From Branchinecta lynchi (taxonomy: Eukaryota > Arthropoda > Branchiopoda > Anostraca > Branchinectidae), in the NCBI GenBank assembly GCA_023053575.1, contig JAKZAP010000013.1, forward strand, positions 6,272,001 to 6,336,000: a stretch of 64,000 nucleotides of DNA. Direction: 5' to 3'. Made by a program: the position numbers and the translations under genes. How positions within the stretch are numbered: position 1 is the stretch's first letter; the number at the start of each line of letters is the position of its first letter. Below, piece by piece: positions 46,400 through 57,566 of the stretch. Under the pieces are notes generated by a model. It was not told the DNA's origin. It saw nothing but the letters and a program-made list of their open reading frames with translations, and did not search any database.

Positions 46400-47684
46400 A
46401 CAAGAGCTGGAAGCTCATATGGCACTTGCAAGGCCGGGTCAGATGGAAGTGATGGTCAAAAGTATTTTTTTCACCTTCGGTTAAGATGTGCCAAACTTGC
46501 AAGGCTGGTTCATAGGATGGAAGTAATGTTCAAAAGTTTTTTTTCAGTTTTCGGTTAAGATGCGCACTTTACGGGTGACTCAAAATGATTTTTAAGCAAA
46601 ACCCTTGAGGCAAAAAGGATCATGTGCTCATTGCGATCGTGGAAAAGTAAATCCAACGATGTCAAGAAGACCCAATGATGTTAAGTTTCTAGGCTAATGC
46701 TCCAGCAAAGGTTTGATCGTCCTAGCACATCTGGAAGTACCTTAACTCACGATAATCGGAATTCCAGACACCCCCCTACAGCTCCCCCTCCCCCCTCGGT
46801 ACTCGAATCCGGTCCTATTCTGTCACTGATGCACCTTGGACTTGTGCCTGTAGTTCCCACCAAGTTTCATCCTGATCGCTCCACTCTCTGCGTGTCACAA
46901 TATTTCCGGTTCTACCCTCCCCCCCCCCAAGTTCATCGGATCCGGCCCGGAATTGGAACGGGACATCTGAGACATGAGGTCTTTCAAGATATCAAGTTTC
47001 ATTAAGATCCGATGACCCGTTCGAAAGTTATGCATGCCACTAATTTCCGGATTCCACCGTCTCCCCCTCCCCCCGCGATGTTCGGATCAGGCGAGTGACT
47101 CTATCCAAGTTAATCTTGTCGGGTCCCTGATACGCCTGCCAAGTTTTATCGTCCCAGCCCACCTGAAAGTACATTAACTGCGGATCGTCGGAATTCCGGA
47201 CCCCCCCCCCCCCCCTCCAACTCCCCTCACAGTGTCCGAATCCGACCCATTTCTGTCAGTTATGTATTTAGAGCTTGTGCTTGTTCTTCCCACCAAGTTT
47301 CATCCCGATCGATCCACTCTGAGAGTTTCACACCATTTCCGGTTCCCCCCTCCGACTCCCCCCAGGTTCATCGGATCCGGTCCGAACCTGAAATGAGACA
47401 TCTGAGACACGAGGTCTTTCCAGATATCTAGTTTGATCAAGATCCGATCGCCCATTTGAAAGTTATGCATGTCCCTATTTTTCGGATTCTGCCGACTCCC
47501 CCTCCCCCCACTATGGTCGGATCGAGCAAGTGACTATTCCCAAGTTAGTTTGGTCGGGTCCCTAATATGCCTGCCAAGTTTCATCGTCCTAGCGCATCTG
47601 GAAGTACCCTAAATTGCAAACACCGGACTGACCGACCGACGGAAAAGTGTGGGTATATGGCACTTGGCCGGAAGGCAAGTGCAA
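46400..47684 (-). repeat. Family B repeat, copy B2
   Basis: Reversed: starts CAAGAGCTGGAAGCTCATAT and GGCACTTGCAAGGCCGGG (the 3' end), carries CCAAGTTTCATC phrases at 46858, 47286 and 47574 and related ones between, and ends with TATGGCACTTGGCCGGAAGG followed by CAAGTGC (the 5' hairpin). C-rich runs mirror the G-runs of the forward copies. Confidence 0.8.
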
Positions 47685-48258
47685 TAACAAACCAGGTTCG
47701 TAGATGTATAAGTCTTCAAGAAGAGCCTATTACGGGCTTAAAATATCTTTAAATAAATTCTGTTTAAGACTAGAGAAATATTAAACGAGGAACCCAGTTC
47801 ATTTGCTAGCTAGCACTTCAGTTTGTCGAATAGGAGATCTTACAGTTAAACATATTTGTAAGTATTTGTGGCACTGACAGATAAACAAATGCAGTTTTGA
47901 CTTTTGGCCACGGCCCTCCGGAGGCGAAGGCGATATGTTGGCTGATGAATTCGTGATGGTAATTTGCGCTATGTTACATTAAACGTGAGCTTGATACGTC
48001 TCAACTCTAACGCTCCTAAAGCGTATAATAGCACTAATTTGTTCGTAACCATCTAATGAAACCCAAATAGTAACAAAATTCAGAAAAAGGCACGATTCGC
48101 AATTTGAAAATCTGCCTAGGCCTCTAGTTAACTTTCTGCCAACGTTTGTCCATCTATAGTTGTTGTGTCTGCAGCCTTGCGCATATCTTGGTTTTCAGAA
48201 GCTGACATGTTGTAGGCCGGTTTACCACATTGAATTGCGCTTCAGAACAAGAACAAGG
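47685..48258. other. No gene seen
   Basis: Short unique stretch between family B and family A copies. Confidence 0.3.
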
Positions 48259-49700
48259 ATTTTTGGGATCCCAAAACGTAAGTGGAGGGATACCTATGAC
48301 ATCGCAAAAGTTGTCCGTCTGTCCGTCCGTCCGTCCGTCCGTCCGTCCGTCTGTCCGTCCGTCTGTAAGCACGGTAACTCTCGAAGGGAATGAGATATTT
48401 TGATGAAACTTGGTGTGAGGGTTCGTTGGGTCGTCGGACCAGTCAAGTTCGTAGATGGGCTTTGTAGCTCTACATTTAGGGGTGGGGGAGGGGATTCAAA
48501 TTAAGGGACAAACAAAATATTTTGAAACAGCTAATGTGATAGTCGATTATGGGGTAAGAAGACATGCTGAACACGATGGTGAAAACTATTTTGTCATCGG
48601 AGAAGTAGTTCGCCCGGAATCCGGCCAAAACCGGAAAGTTTGTTGAAAGTAAAAGTTTTATTTGAAGTTGATTAGATGTTCGATTTAGGGGTAGGAAGAC
48701 ATGCTGAAGACGATGGTGAAAATTATTTTCTCGACGGACAAGTATTTCGCCCGGAATCCGGCCCAAACCGGAAAGTTTGTTGAAAGTAAAAGTTTTATTT
48801 GAAATTGGTTAGATGTTCGATTTAGGGGTAGGAAGACATGCTGAAGACGATGGTGAAAACTATTTTCTCGACGGTCAAGTATTTCGCCCGGAATCCGGCC
48901 CAAACCGGAAAGTTTGTTGAAAGTAAAAGTTTTATTTGAAGTTGATTAAATGTTCGATTTAAAGGTAGGAAGACATGCTGAAGACGATGGTGAAAACTAT
49001 TTTCTCGATGGACAAGTATTTCGACCGGAATCTGGCCCAAACCGGAAAGTTTGTCAAAATTAAAAGTTTTATTTGGAGTTGATTAGATGTTCGATTTAGG
49101 GCAAGAAGACATGCTGAACACTTATGTGAAAACAAGTTTCTATCCGGACATGTAGTTCGTCCGGAATCCGGCCAAAACCGGAAAACTGTTGGAAGTCATA
49201 GTTTTATTTCTAGTTGATTAGATAAGCGATCTAGGGGTAAGAAGAGATGCTGAGTCCCTGTATGACAATCGTATTTTACCCGGACATATAGTTCGACCGG
49301 AATCCGGCTGGAATCGGGAAATTTTTTATAAGCTAAATTTTTATTTGAAGTTGATTAGATGTTCATTACTGGGGAAACAAGATACCCTGGTTTCGTCTTT
49401 GAGCTTTCTTTTTTCGCCGGACAAGTAGTTCTGGAGTTCGGCCGGAACCGGGAAATTGGCAGAAGTGGCAGGAAGTTTTCGTCAAAACAGATATGACTTA
49501 TAGGGGTAAACACACATGCTGAATCCAAATCTGAACTTGGTTTTCTCAGGTGATTAGCTATTTGGCCTTAATCTGTTTCTGAATTGTAATTGTAAAAATG
49601 TTCAAGGAGTCTGGCGAAGACTGGATCTGGCTAAGACAAGACCCAGTTGTCTGGATCAGATATTGAATTTTTGGGATCCCATCGAAACCTTTGGTCTTGT
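48259..49700 (+). repeat. Family A repeat, copy A4 (complete, longest)
   Basis: Head TTTTTGGGATCCCAAAACGT, CCGT microsatellite at about 48315-48366, CTCGAAGGGAATGAGATATT and GATGAAACTTGGTGTGAGG. Unit markers (GACATGCTGA or variants) at 48561, 48698, 48835, 48972, 49108 and 49244, then a diverged last unit. The tail has GCTAAGACAAGACCCAGTTG and TTTTTGGGATCCCATCG. The second to fourth units are the most alike. The first third is very close to A3 reversed. Confidence 0.88.
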
Positions 49701-51499
49701 TTCAACTGAAAAAGGCTTCACTTAGAAAAGAAAGGGCTGGGTGGTATAAATCAACCACCGAAATCCGTTAGATGGTAGCACAGAGCGGCGGGAAGTCACT
49801 TTACGATCGTTGGTCTCTGGAATGACCTTGTTCGTGTTTGAGTTAGGAGCCCCTGGGAACATCTCTAAGCTCCATCATTACCTAACTATCTGTCTCAGGC
49901 TTGTGATAATTACGTCATGCTTTGGTGCGTGTCTGATCACCCATGACCTTTGCCAGCGCAATGGGTGTTTCCTTAACAGTTTAATTGAATTGAAATTGTT
50001 ATAGATGACCTTTTTTGCTGGGTGGTCACTGAAGCTTTTGGTGCCTAGACTGCTTCTTGCGCGTTTCCGATTTGCATAGGCCAATCTTCCGAGCGCGTAA
50101 CGTCTTGCTCGTTTCAGACGCTAATTGGCTCAACGGTTTTTCTAGTTCTGAGAATTGCAGGATATCCACCTGCCGTTATACAAGCGACAGGACCGAAAAT
50201 AAAAGAAAGGATCCCTGTTTTTCGTCTTCGTCTTTCTTGAGAGTTTGGAGACAGGAGTCTTGTTCTGTGTTAATTCTTCTCCGTCTTTTGATAAATTCAA
50301 CATTAAGAGCTTTAACGTCAACATTGACGAACAAGACTCCGACTAATTCGACGTGCGTCATGCTGTCAACGTATAAGGCTCCGACTTTTTTTTACTTGTA
50401 TTCTTTGCCTTTGAAAGTAACAGCTGTAACATATTGTATTAGGTCGTATATCATGTTTTCATATAAGGCTAATACTTGCTGCTAGCTCCTGTCCGAACCA
50501 TTGTGCGATCTCTCATGTGGCAAGTAAGCTAATGTTTGCCATCGAATTCTCGCGTAGCATAACAGAATGTTGTATAAGGATTCTTTCAGTCCAAGCTGAC
50601 TACAAATCATGTTTCAGGTTCAGGTTCATTTAATTTCATATAATGAAAACAAGTACTTTTACATAGCTTCATGGCAGAGAGCAGGCTCGGTGGCCAGAAG
50701 ATAAAATTAAATACCACAACTTAATCATGGTCATACACAACTGTATACAATATAATGTAACAGCCACCTTCCGGTCCCAAGAAAGGGGACACCTAGCAAG
50801 TAACCTCCGCACTAAAAAAACAAACAAACACACAAAAAGACGAGACAACCAAGAAACTGTCATACAAACTGTTTCACACCAATTTAACTGGAACTTCATC
50901 TCTGTCCGTTACAAGTGTCTGACATTGGACAGGCTATGTCGGACGTGGGTATACCCACAGTTTGGAATACCCTTTGTCACACTCACAAACCTTCTAGGCT
51001 ATTCCAAATGCTGGGCCACCCCATCCCACTAGTACATAATTGTAATGTTTTTTTTTTCTTCTGAATTTCCAAATAATTGGGTTAGGATGCATAGCCGAGC
51101 CGGCGTTCAGTATAGATTATTCAAGTCTGTTGGTATACCCACCGTTGTGTAAATATACTGGAAACTCAGCAATATGTTATGTTATGGGCTGATTTACTTG
51201 ACAACCCGTTTAGCCAGACCAAACAAAGTAAGTCAGTTTTTTTTACACTGTATAAAAATAAGAGAACAAAACAATCTTTTACTTTTTTGTCGTTTACTTC
51301 GTTTTCTTTACTTCGCTAAAAAGCGGGTCATAAATAAATACGAAACGGGGCATACCTAGAGAATGTGCCCTCTGTGCCTTATTCCCAAGCAGATGAATCT
51401 ACCCAGACACCCCCCCCCCCCCCTTCCCTCCAAATTCCACTCTTCATGTAGCAACTTCTTTTCTCCTTTGCGGGGAAACTAAGCCTCATAAACAAATGT
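49701..51499. other. No supported gene; one repeat scrap and one LINE-like 3' end
   Basis: A scrap of the CCTTCAGCCC foldback lies at 50578-50612 (ATTCTTTCAGTCCAAGCTGA). It is followed by TTCAGGTTCAGGTTCATTTA, which looks like a reversed LINE 3' end with a (TTCAGG)n tail. A C-run is present at about 51411-51423. Confidence 0.35.
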
Positions 51500-51760
51500 T
51501 TGACGGTGCAAAACGGATAAGTCAGCTACATTTTATTAGAGCTATATTTCGGCCCTTCTTGGCAAGGGTCCTCTTCAGGCTCAAGCTGGAAAATGGAAAG
51601 TTCATTTTGGGGGCTGTGAACTTTCACAGCCCAGACATGCAGAGATTACAGGTTTGTTTCCTTCCCCGAAGTTGAACCAGAGGACTGACAGCCTGACGAG
51701 GACCCTTGCCAAGAAGGGCCGAAATATCGCTGAAGAATCATAGCTGACGTATCCGATGTA
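51500..51760. mobile_element. CCTTCAGCCC foldback MITE, both inner arms
   Basis: Left arm TTTGACGGTGCAAAACGGAT, TATTTCGGCCCTTCTTGGCA, GGTCCTCTTCAGGCTCAAGC; right arm CTGACGAGGACCCTTGCCAA, GAAGGGCCGAAATATCGCTG, TAGCTGACGTATCCGATG. Outer CCTTCAGC ends are missing. The central spacer includes two short GCTGTGAA / TTCACAGC inverted phrases. Confidence 0.75.
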
Positions 51761-51771
51761 AACATTGTTTG

Positions 51772-52112
51772 ATCAAATTCGACTCAGGCCTGGCAGAGCA
51801 GCTTCGCAACCGATTCCGGTAATTGAACCGGTCACATGCTCTAATGCTCGGTGTCAGCGTAGCTTCGTGCCCTCATTCGTGAGCCGGATCAATTCTAAAG
51901 CAGTTTGAACAACTGCCAGTATATAAATATACATCTAAAATTTTCGTTGTGTTCTTTAAACTTTATTAACCTATATTGCTGTCTGAGTATCTAGTTTTGT
52001 TGTTGTTGTTGTATTTATTCACTTTGCGTTTGACGCAATTTTATTTTGATGCAGTTTATTTTGTTGACAAAAACCGAAAATTCGGCTAGTCCGTGAATGG
52101 TTTGAAAATAAA
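51772..52112 (+). pseudogene. LINE C-terminus and 3' UTR, same family as 43016
   Basis: The frame starting TTTGATCAAATTCGACTC encodes RPGRAASQPIPVIEP and then QRSFVPSFVSRINSKAV plus stop, parallel to the copy at 43016 (RPARMVSQPIP..., SFVPSFVEMYNSS). The 3' end also matches: TTGACAAAAACCGAAAATTC, GGCTAGTCCGTGAATGG, AAATAAATTCAATTGGATTG. Only the last ~46 codons remain. It lies just before the acceptor of the exon at 52180. Confidence 0.65.
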
Positions 52113-52179
52113 TTCAATTGGATTGAGGAACGTGGTATTTAACGTTTTTTTTAACGTGTTTCTTTTTGTTTTTTTCCAG

Positions 52180-52318
52180 GTCCGCGTAGCCGAAGCCTAC
52201 GAGGACCCTTCCGACTCAAAGTACTACTGCGAGCCTGGAGAGGACCGTCTTGCGAAGATTTACGGGGATACTCATTATACCCAGCCTTATTTGGATGCTC
52301 CAAGGTCCCACAAGACAG
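52180..52318 (+). CDS. Internal exon of the unidentified host gene
   Basis: A 139-bp exon, 46 codons plus one base, entered in phase 0 and left in phase 1. The acceptor is TTTTTGTTTTTTTCCAG and the donor is ACAG|GTAAGA. The peptide begins VRVAEAYEDPSDSKYYCEPG and continues with EDRLAKIYGDTHYTQPYLD, ending APRSHKT: acidic first half, Tyr-rich middle. It joins the exon at 28190 in frame and the exon at 52856 in frame. Domain and function not recognised; one cysteine only and no membrane segment. Confidence 0.75.
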
Positions 52319-52855
52319 GTAAGAAGACGACGAGCTTCCAATTATTTTTGAATGACAAGTTGAAACGTCCTCGCTTGAAGTTTCAGGCCTACCAACCGAC
52401 CCAACAAAGATCATCGCTCTAAAGGGTGACGTACTCCTCTGGTTGGTTGCACTGTTTAGGAGACAGGTGGATCTGATTTCAGTATTAGCCAGGGACAGGC
52501 CGGACAGGTTTGCCACGAGTGTTGATTTTATTCTATTAGTATCGCCAGATTTCTCAAAGAATGCGAAAAAAGTCACCAAACAAAAAAAATGAGTAACTAT
52601 AATTCACTCTTATTGTTACCAATTTTCCCAAAGTTACGGGTGATTTTCGAGTTTTTAAGGACTTGTGTTATTTTTTGCTTATTTAGTTTTATCTGGCCTG
52701 GCAACCCTGGCCAGGGGTTGGTCTGATGCCCGGGCCCCACTATAATCACACCTGGTAATAACGCCGGTAATACGACCAGAGTCGCTGACTTTACCCAGTT
52801 TTGTTTACGTTTGAGTGCTGATGGTGGTAATATATCTTGAATTTCTTCGTTCCAG

Positions 52856-52887
52856 GTGTGACAAGGATTAAACGTAAGAGTGGGTAA
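52856..52887 (+). CDS. Terminal exon (stop) of the unidentified host gene
   Basis: Acceptor AATTTCTTCGTTCCAG. The two bases GT complete the Gly codon begun by the last G of the previous exon. The frame then reads VTRIKRKSG and stops at TAA (52885-52887), giving a short basic C-terminus. The phase match and good acceptor support it. A 4-base GTAAG inside this exon could act as a donor instead, so an alternative continuation is possible. No clear polyadenylation signal was noted in the following few hundred bases. Confidence 0.55.
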
Positions 52888-55439
52888 TAAGCAAATTGAC
52901 GAACCAAATTACGTACAGATGTGACTGAATGTGGCCCGGGCATGAGTTGTGAAAACGTAAACTACTACTTCGTGTTACTCAGTTATAGTCATTCTGCCTG
53001 AGCATTTCAGGAATTGATTTGTTTGTCGACCGATAAACTAGTGGACTGGTAAAACCCAGACTGAATTTTCTTTTGGCATTAGCAAAGGTATGGTGTGCTA
53101 TAGAATTGAGGATGAAATTCAACAAAAGTTTTTGCTCGACAAAACATGGCAATTTAAAGTTTCCTCACCAACTGTAGAGTCTTTTCTTCCGTAATCGGTA
53201 CGTTTGGGTTTAGATAAAAACAGCCACTGCCTAAGTTGATAGCCCCTCAAGCATGGCGGTCTCTTGCAGGCTGTTTCACCGCAAGCGGTTTCATTAGGCT
53301 ATGTTTTGGCCGTCACATAAACCAAAGATGCAACTTCAACCCTGTCATTACAGTTAACAAGGTTTCAACGGCCTCCCAGCCTCCGCGGACTTCTGTCTCC
53401 GTAGCTTTCAGCCACCATTCTTGGGTACTGCGATTCAACTCGGGTATTGTCGGGTTTACAATACTCTATGTGACCAAGTCCAAAACAGACCACTGATATT
53501 CGGGAAGAACGAGAAAACGTAGCACTAACGACTCATAGTCAACAGCTTAATCCTGTGTTACCAATCACGGTTATGTTTCGACGATCTTTCAGATACTTGC
53601 GTATTTCACGCTCGATTGTTGTTTTTTGTGGAAAGAAACAAAACCAAACGTAAAATCGCTTGGATTTGAAAACACGCTCTTTATTACCCATTTCTACTTA
53701 AAATGTCACTCATGAAGTATAGAGAGAAATAAGAAAGAAAAAGGAAAAAATCACAATTCATAGTTGTGACTTGCAAAACATAACACTATTTTGTCATGAA
53801 TACTATTTATCGAACAATTTGATTCAATTCTGTTCAATTTAATTTCAAAATACTTTCCACGGACATGCCGAATAGCAGTATTGTCGTCAATGGCCTATAG
53901 CCTATACAATAAATCTCAATCGTCAATTTGACCAAAACTATAACAGTTGAAACTCAAACTTGCGTACATTCAATGGTCATAATATGACCATTATAATTGC
54001 CTATGCTGTTAAGAGGGTCGAGGGATTCCAGTAATCGAGCACGACGCCCCAATGACAGCGTGTTGCGCGTAACTTGACGCAACCCTGTGCAAATGCACTA
54101 TTTGATGTTAAGGTCGAGAGAACGAGTCGGTCGGTGATTTTCTACCAACTATCTTGGTTTATTCCAAACAGGCTAATTAAAGAATAGTCACGTCAGTGTG
54201 AAACCACAGTAATCGGTCTGAACAACCCAAGACCTGAGGTTCAAATTAGTTGAATTATGTTTCTTAGTTCTCGTTATTTGGATTTCTCGGCTTCTTTCGT
54301 TGTCTAATTACGTCCCTCAGCCGTAATGACCTGAGCGTTTTTAGATGTTATTTTAAAAACAGATTTCCTTGTCTTAACGGCAAATTGTGAGGTAAAAGAA
54401 TGTGTGGTCAAATTTTCTTATCTCATGAGACTATCGACTTTCTGACTTGAGCACTTAAAAAATACTGACGTTACTTGTGTACTCCTTTATTGCTTAGTTT
54501 GACTCATTGTTCAAAGCTTGTTTGTTTGTCGGTATATTTCAGTGGTCTAAGTTACAAAAGCATTAGCATAAAAGACATTAGGTTTAAACTTTTAAATATG
54601 GTTTTTAAACAGTGGTAGAAGTTCTCTCAGACGAAGGTTCCATGAAATGGAGTTCGACATTACGTGCTAAGTCTGAGAAATGCACGGCTGCTTGAATTGG
54701 TAGAAAAGAAAAGGTAAAAAAAAATCGATGCTATTTACTGATACTATCATCAGTTACATAATATTCAGACCATGCATATCTGTGGATGGGAACTTGAATT
54801 CGGATTGAAATCGTGTAGCTAAATAGCTGATAGCTGATCTTGTTTACATGTAGCCTAGGCTAACCCAAACTGCTACCTCGCCAATAGGTAAAAAGCAATT
54901 TCTTTTCGGCGGTAAAATGTATGGAAGAAATCAGTCGCAAGTGTACCGTTTCTTCCAGCGATAATCCGAAGATAACCTGTTTTCACTAAACAAAAAGACA
55001 GAAGAAATCCTACATAGGAAGGGCGAGCAAGGACACCGTCAGTCTCGTTTGCTAACTAATTATTCACGGGTTCGAGTCGACACATCTTTTTTTCCTGAAA
55101 ATATGGTGATTTTTAAGTAGACATTGAAAAGAAAAATGGACTTAAGAGTATTAAAAGAAATATAATGCCTTATAGAAGTTATGAAATTTCTGACTGTTAA
55201 TTCGTCTTTCGTAGTTTTGGCCAAACACCCACACCGTAAGAATAAAGCTGTAAAATTCAAAACCCAATGTCACGTGAAAATGCACTTCAAGCTGATTAAG
55301 ACGTTAACCTGGCGCTCAGAAAACAGCGCGGTACGTAATTTGAGGCGCGGATGATTCACCAGTAATTCTTCTCCCAAACTAGCAAGCAAAGTGTGCAGTC
55401 TTTTTGGCTTCTGCAGAACAACGATTTTCGTCGTTCTAA
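52888..55439. other. 3' UTR at first, then no gene seen
   Basis: The start presumably holds the 3' UTR of the host gene. The remainder is AT-rich. GGGTTCGAGTCGAC at about 55067 matches a tRNA B-box core, but no A-box or cloverleaf was found upstream. An 86-codon open frame at 53236 has no motif. Confidence 0.35.
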
Positions 55440-55745
55440 TCCAAGCCGTTGTCAAGTTACGGAATTCAAATTACTGGCCAATTCGGTCCTAGCTGTCCGT
55501 GGAACGGAAGGGGCGGGGGATCTCGAAAAACGAGGCCGTTGCCCAAGAACGGGGATGGGGGGGGGGGCAACTCCAACAGCTACTTCCAGACTCTAGGATC
55601 TGTTAGTACATGAAATGTCACCATATTACTTACGAAGTTCAGTTAATGGGCAATCTAGGCACAGTTGACCACGAACATGGATGGGGGGGGGGGTAGTCAG
55701 CTCCAACAGGTACTTCCAAACCCTAGGAGTTCTACTTGGGCCCAG
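55440..55745. repeat. Two diverged tandem units of about 130 bp
   Basis: CTCCAACAGCTACTTCCAGA at about 55571 and CTCCAACAGGTACTTCCAAA at 55701, each preceded by GGATGGGGGGG and followed by CTAGGA. A third, weaker unit may precede (GGCCAATTCGGTCCTAGCTG). Confidence 0.55.
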
Positions 55746-56334
55746 TTAGTCCCAATTGTCCCCGAGCCGGATAGGGATAATTTGGGGACGGTCAGTTTCT
55801 TTGATTCATAATGGGCTGGTTCGTCGATGACAGACTGATTGGCAAGAGCCACAGCTGGGCCACCACTGGCAGTATGCTACCTGGAATAGTCATAAATACT
55901 TCTGACGAAAAAAGATTAACTAAACGAATACAAAAAGCACCATATCTCACGATTCTTGGCAAGTAAATATGATAATGACTTGTGAAAACATGTCATTGGT
56001 GTAAGAAATATAGTCGAGACATAACGGAACAAAACAGATGGTGCATACCATAGTCTTTGCTTTCTTTCATGAACATGAGACCTTACTGCGTAACACTATA
56101 GAATACTTCATGATGTATTTGTTTCAGATATATATCACTGCTACTGCAATTCCTGGTAAACGTGCTGTCTCATATTTTCAAAACCAGCTATTAGCATAAT
56201 TTTGCATTGACTAATTGTTTAATGTCTAACCTTCAGACTTCGTCACCTCGGGAGACGCTGATTTAAAGATCGGTTTTCATCCGATATGGAACGGTAATTC
56301 AATCTTTATGAGGCACAGAAGGTATCACCCACAC
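55746..56334. other. No gene seen
   Basis: Unique-looking sequence; contains the source-like segment ACGCTGATTTAAAGATCGGT at 56258 that recurs at 57011. Confidence 0.35.
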
Positions 56335-56460
56335 TATTTGGGATCCCAGATCTTTATTATTCTTCAACTTTACTCTTCGTTAAGTTTGTTCGTCTGTTAG
56401 CACGATAGCTCTCTAAGGGGTTGAGATATTTTGTTCGAAATTGGTCTGAGTTTTCTTAAA
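56335..56460 (+). repeat. Family A head fragment, diverged
   Basis: TTTGGGATCCCAGATC, then TCGTCTGTTAGCACGATAG, CTCTAAGGGGTTGAGATATT and TTGTTCGAAATTGGTCTGAG follow the order of the family A head. No tandem units follow. Confidence 0.55.
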
Positions 56461-56792
56461 TGACAGACTATGGAAGGTAGAATTATCACATTGATGTTTT
56501 CTGTCACACTCTACTTCCGGAAAACCATCATATATGATCTCTGTCTGAAGTGACACTGTTATCTGTCGCCGCGTTTTGCATACAATGAAGGACCCTGGAA
56601 GTCCTCCAGTCATGTCTGTGACAGGCCTCTCTTTTGGGTTCTTTGTATTCTCCTCGATGCATTATGTATGACATTTTCTCATCTAATCTGTTCCCCGCAA
56701 GATTGACGATCCTTGTTCAGGGGGCTTGTTCTTCCAAATGGCTCTTGGTATCGATATTTCGTGGGGGACCTAGTAGCCTACTGGAAACTCTC

Positions 56793-57160
56793 AGCGTGTT
56801 CCCCCCTTCTAACAATAGTATCTATTAGTTACTATTTTCATTCCAAGCTCGTCAAAAGTTACTACGTTGTCCGTTCCAACCTTCTCGCATTAGTATCTAA
56901 TAGTAACTATTTACTTACCATGCTCGGGAGCGTAGTAAGCATGGTAACTACGCATCTCTGTAACGTGATTGGTCGGATTCACCTGTGACTAATTGTTGTC
57001 AAGTCACCTCACGCTGATTTAAAGATCGGTTTTCATCCGATAATGGAACAATTCACCACATTGTGCAGGAAAATAGAAAAATCGTTCCAGCATTGACGGC
57101 AAAAAGCCAGAGTTTGTGACGTCATGCGTAGTAACTACGGTAAGTAGGGTGGAACACGCT
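56793..57160. mobile_element. AGCGTGTTCC MITE with internal filler
   Basis: Left AGCGTGTTCCCCCCTTCTAA and right AGTAGGGTGGAACACGCT are inverted repeats. The interior is parallel to 41820-42112 (TGCTCGGGAGCGTAGTAA, TGACGGCAAAAAGCCAGA), but about 75 extra bases lie between TGGTCGGATT and GGAAAATAGAAAA, and part of them (ACGCTGATTTAAAGATCGGT) is a copy of sequence at 56258. Confidence 0.8.
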
Positions 57161-57375
57161 CTCTGACTACATACCCAAGGGTTATTAGTGTTCCACGATT
57201 ACATACCTGGGCCCCGGCCTTTCAGGCGTATTTGTCCGCTCGTCTCATGTCTTCCAAATTGCTGAACCATCGGACTCCACAAACAAGCAATTTGATTTTG
57301 TTTTGTGGCAGAAATGCAGCTTCAGTTTGGGAAGTCCATGCAGTTTGCGAGCGTCTGAGCGAACTGCATGAACAG

Positions 57376-57422
57376 GGTACTTGTACCACGCACTGGGTAC
57401 TTGTACCATGGGTACTTGTACC
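57376..57422. repeat. Three clustered copies of palindrome GGTACTTGTACC
   Basis: The 12-bp inverted repeat occurs at 57376-57387, 57396-57407 and 57411-57422, spaced 20 and 15 bp. Each is GGTAC, TT, GTACC. Possible protein-binding site cluster or small replication-slippage product; no function is shown. Confidence 0.8.
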
Positions 57423-57566
57423 GTAGGCTTAGCCATGGTTATAAGTTTCAGTATAAACTAGACAGTAGTTAAAATACTCCTTGAGCCAAAACCGACTTGG
57501 AAATATATACTTAAAGAATGGCTAAGAATGGAAAGTCAGCTACGATGTTTGACAGCGATAGTTCGG

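Larger units (their letters stand above)
28289..52179 (+). other. Giant intron (about 23.9 kb) of the host gene
   Basis: Runs from GTAAGT after the exon at 28288 to TTTTTTCCAG before 52180. It is packed with family A and B repeats, MITEs and LINE ends of both orientations. Additional small exons inside cannot be excluded. Confidence 0.5.

Noticed and set aside
48476..49040. Repeated 72-96-codon minus frames within family A
   Set aside because: The frames overlap and shift because the unit is 137 bp. The apparent protein similarity is only the DNA repeat seen in different frames.
55060..55075. GGGTTCGAGTC, a tRNA B-box match
   Set aside because: No A-box at the right distance and no cloverleaf could be drawn upstream.
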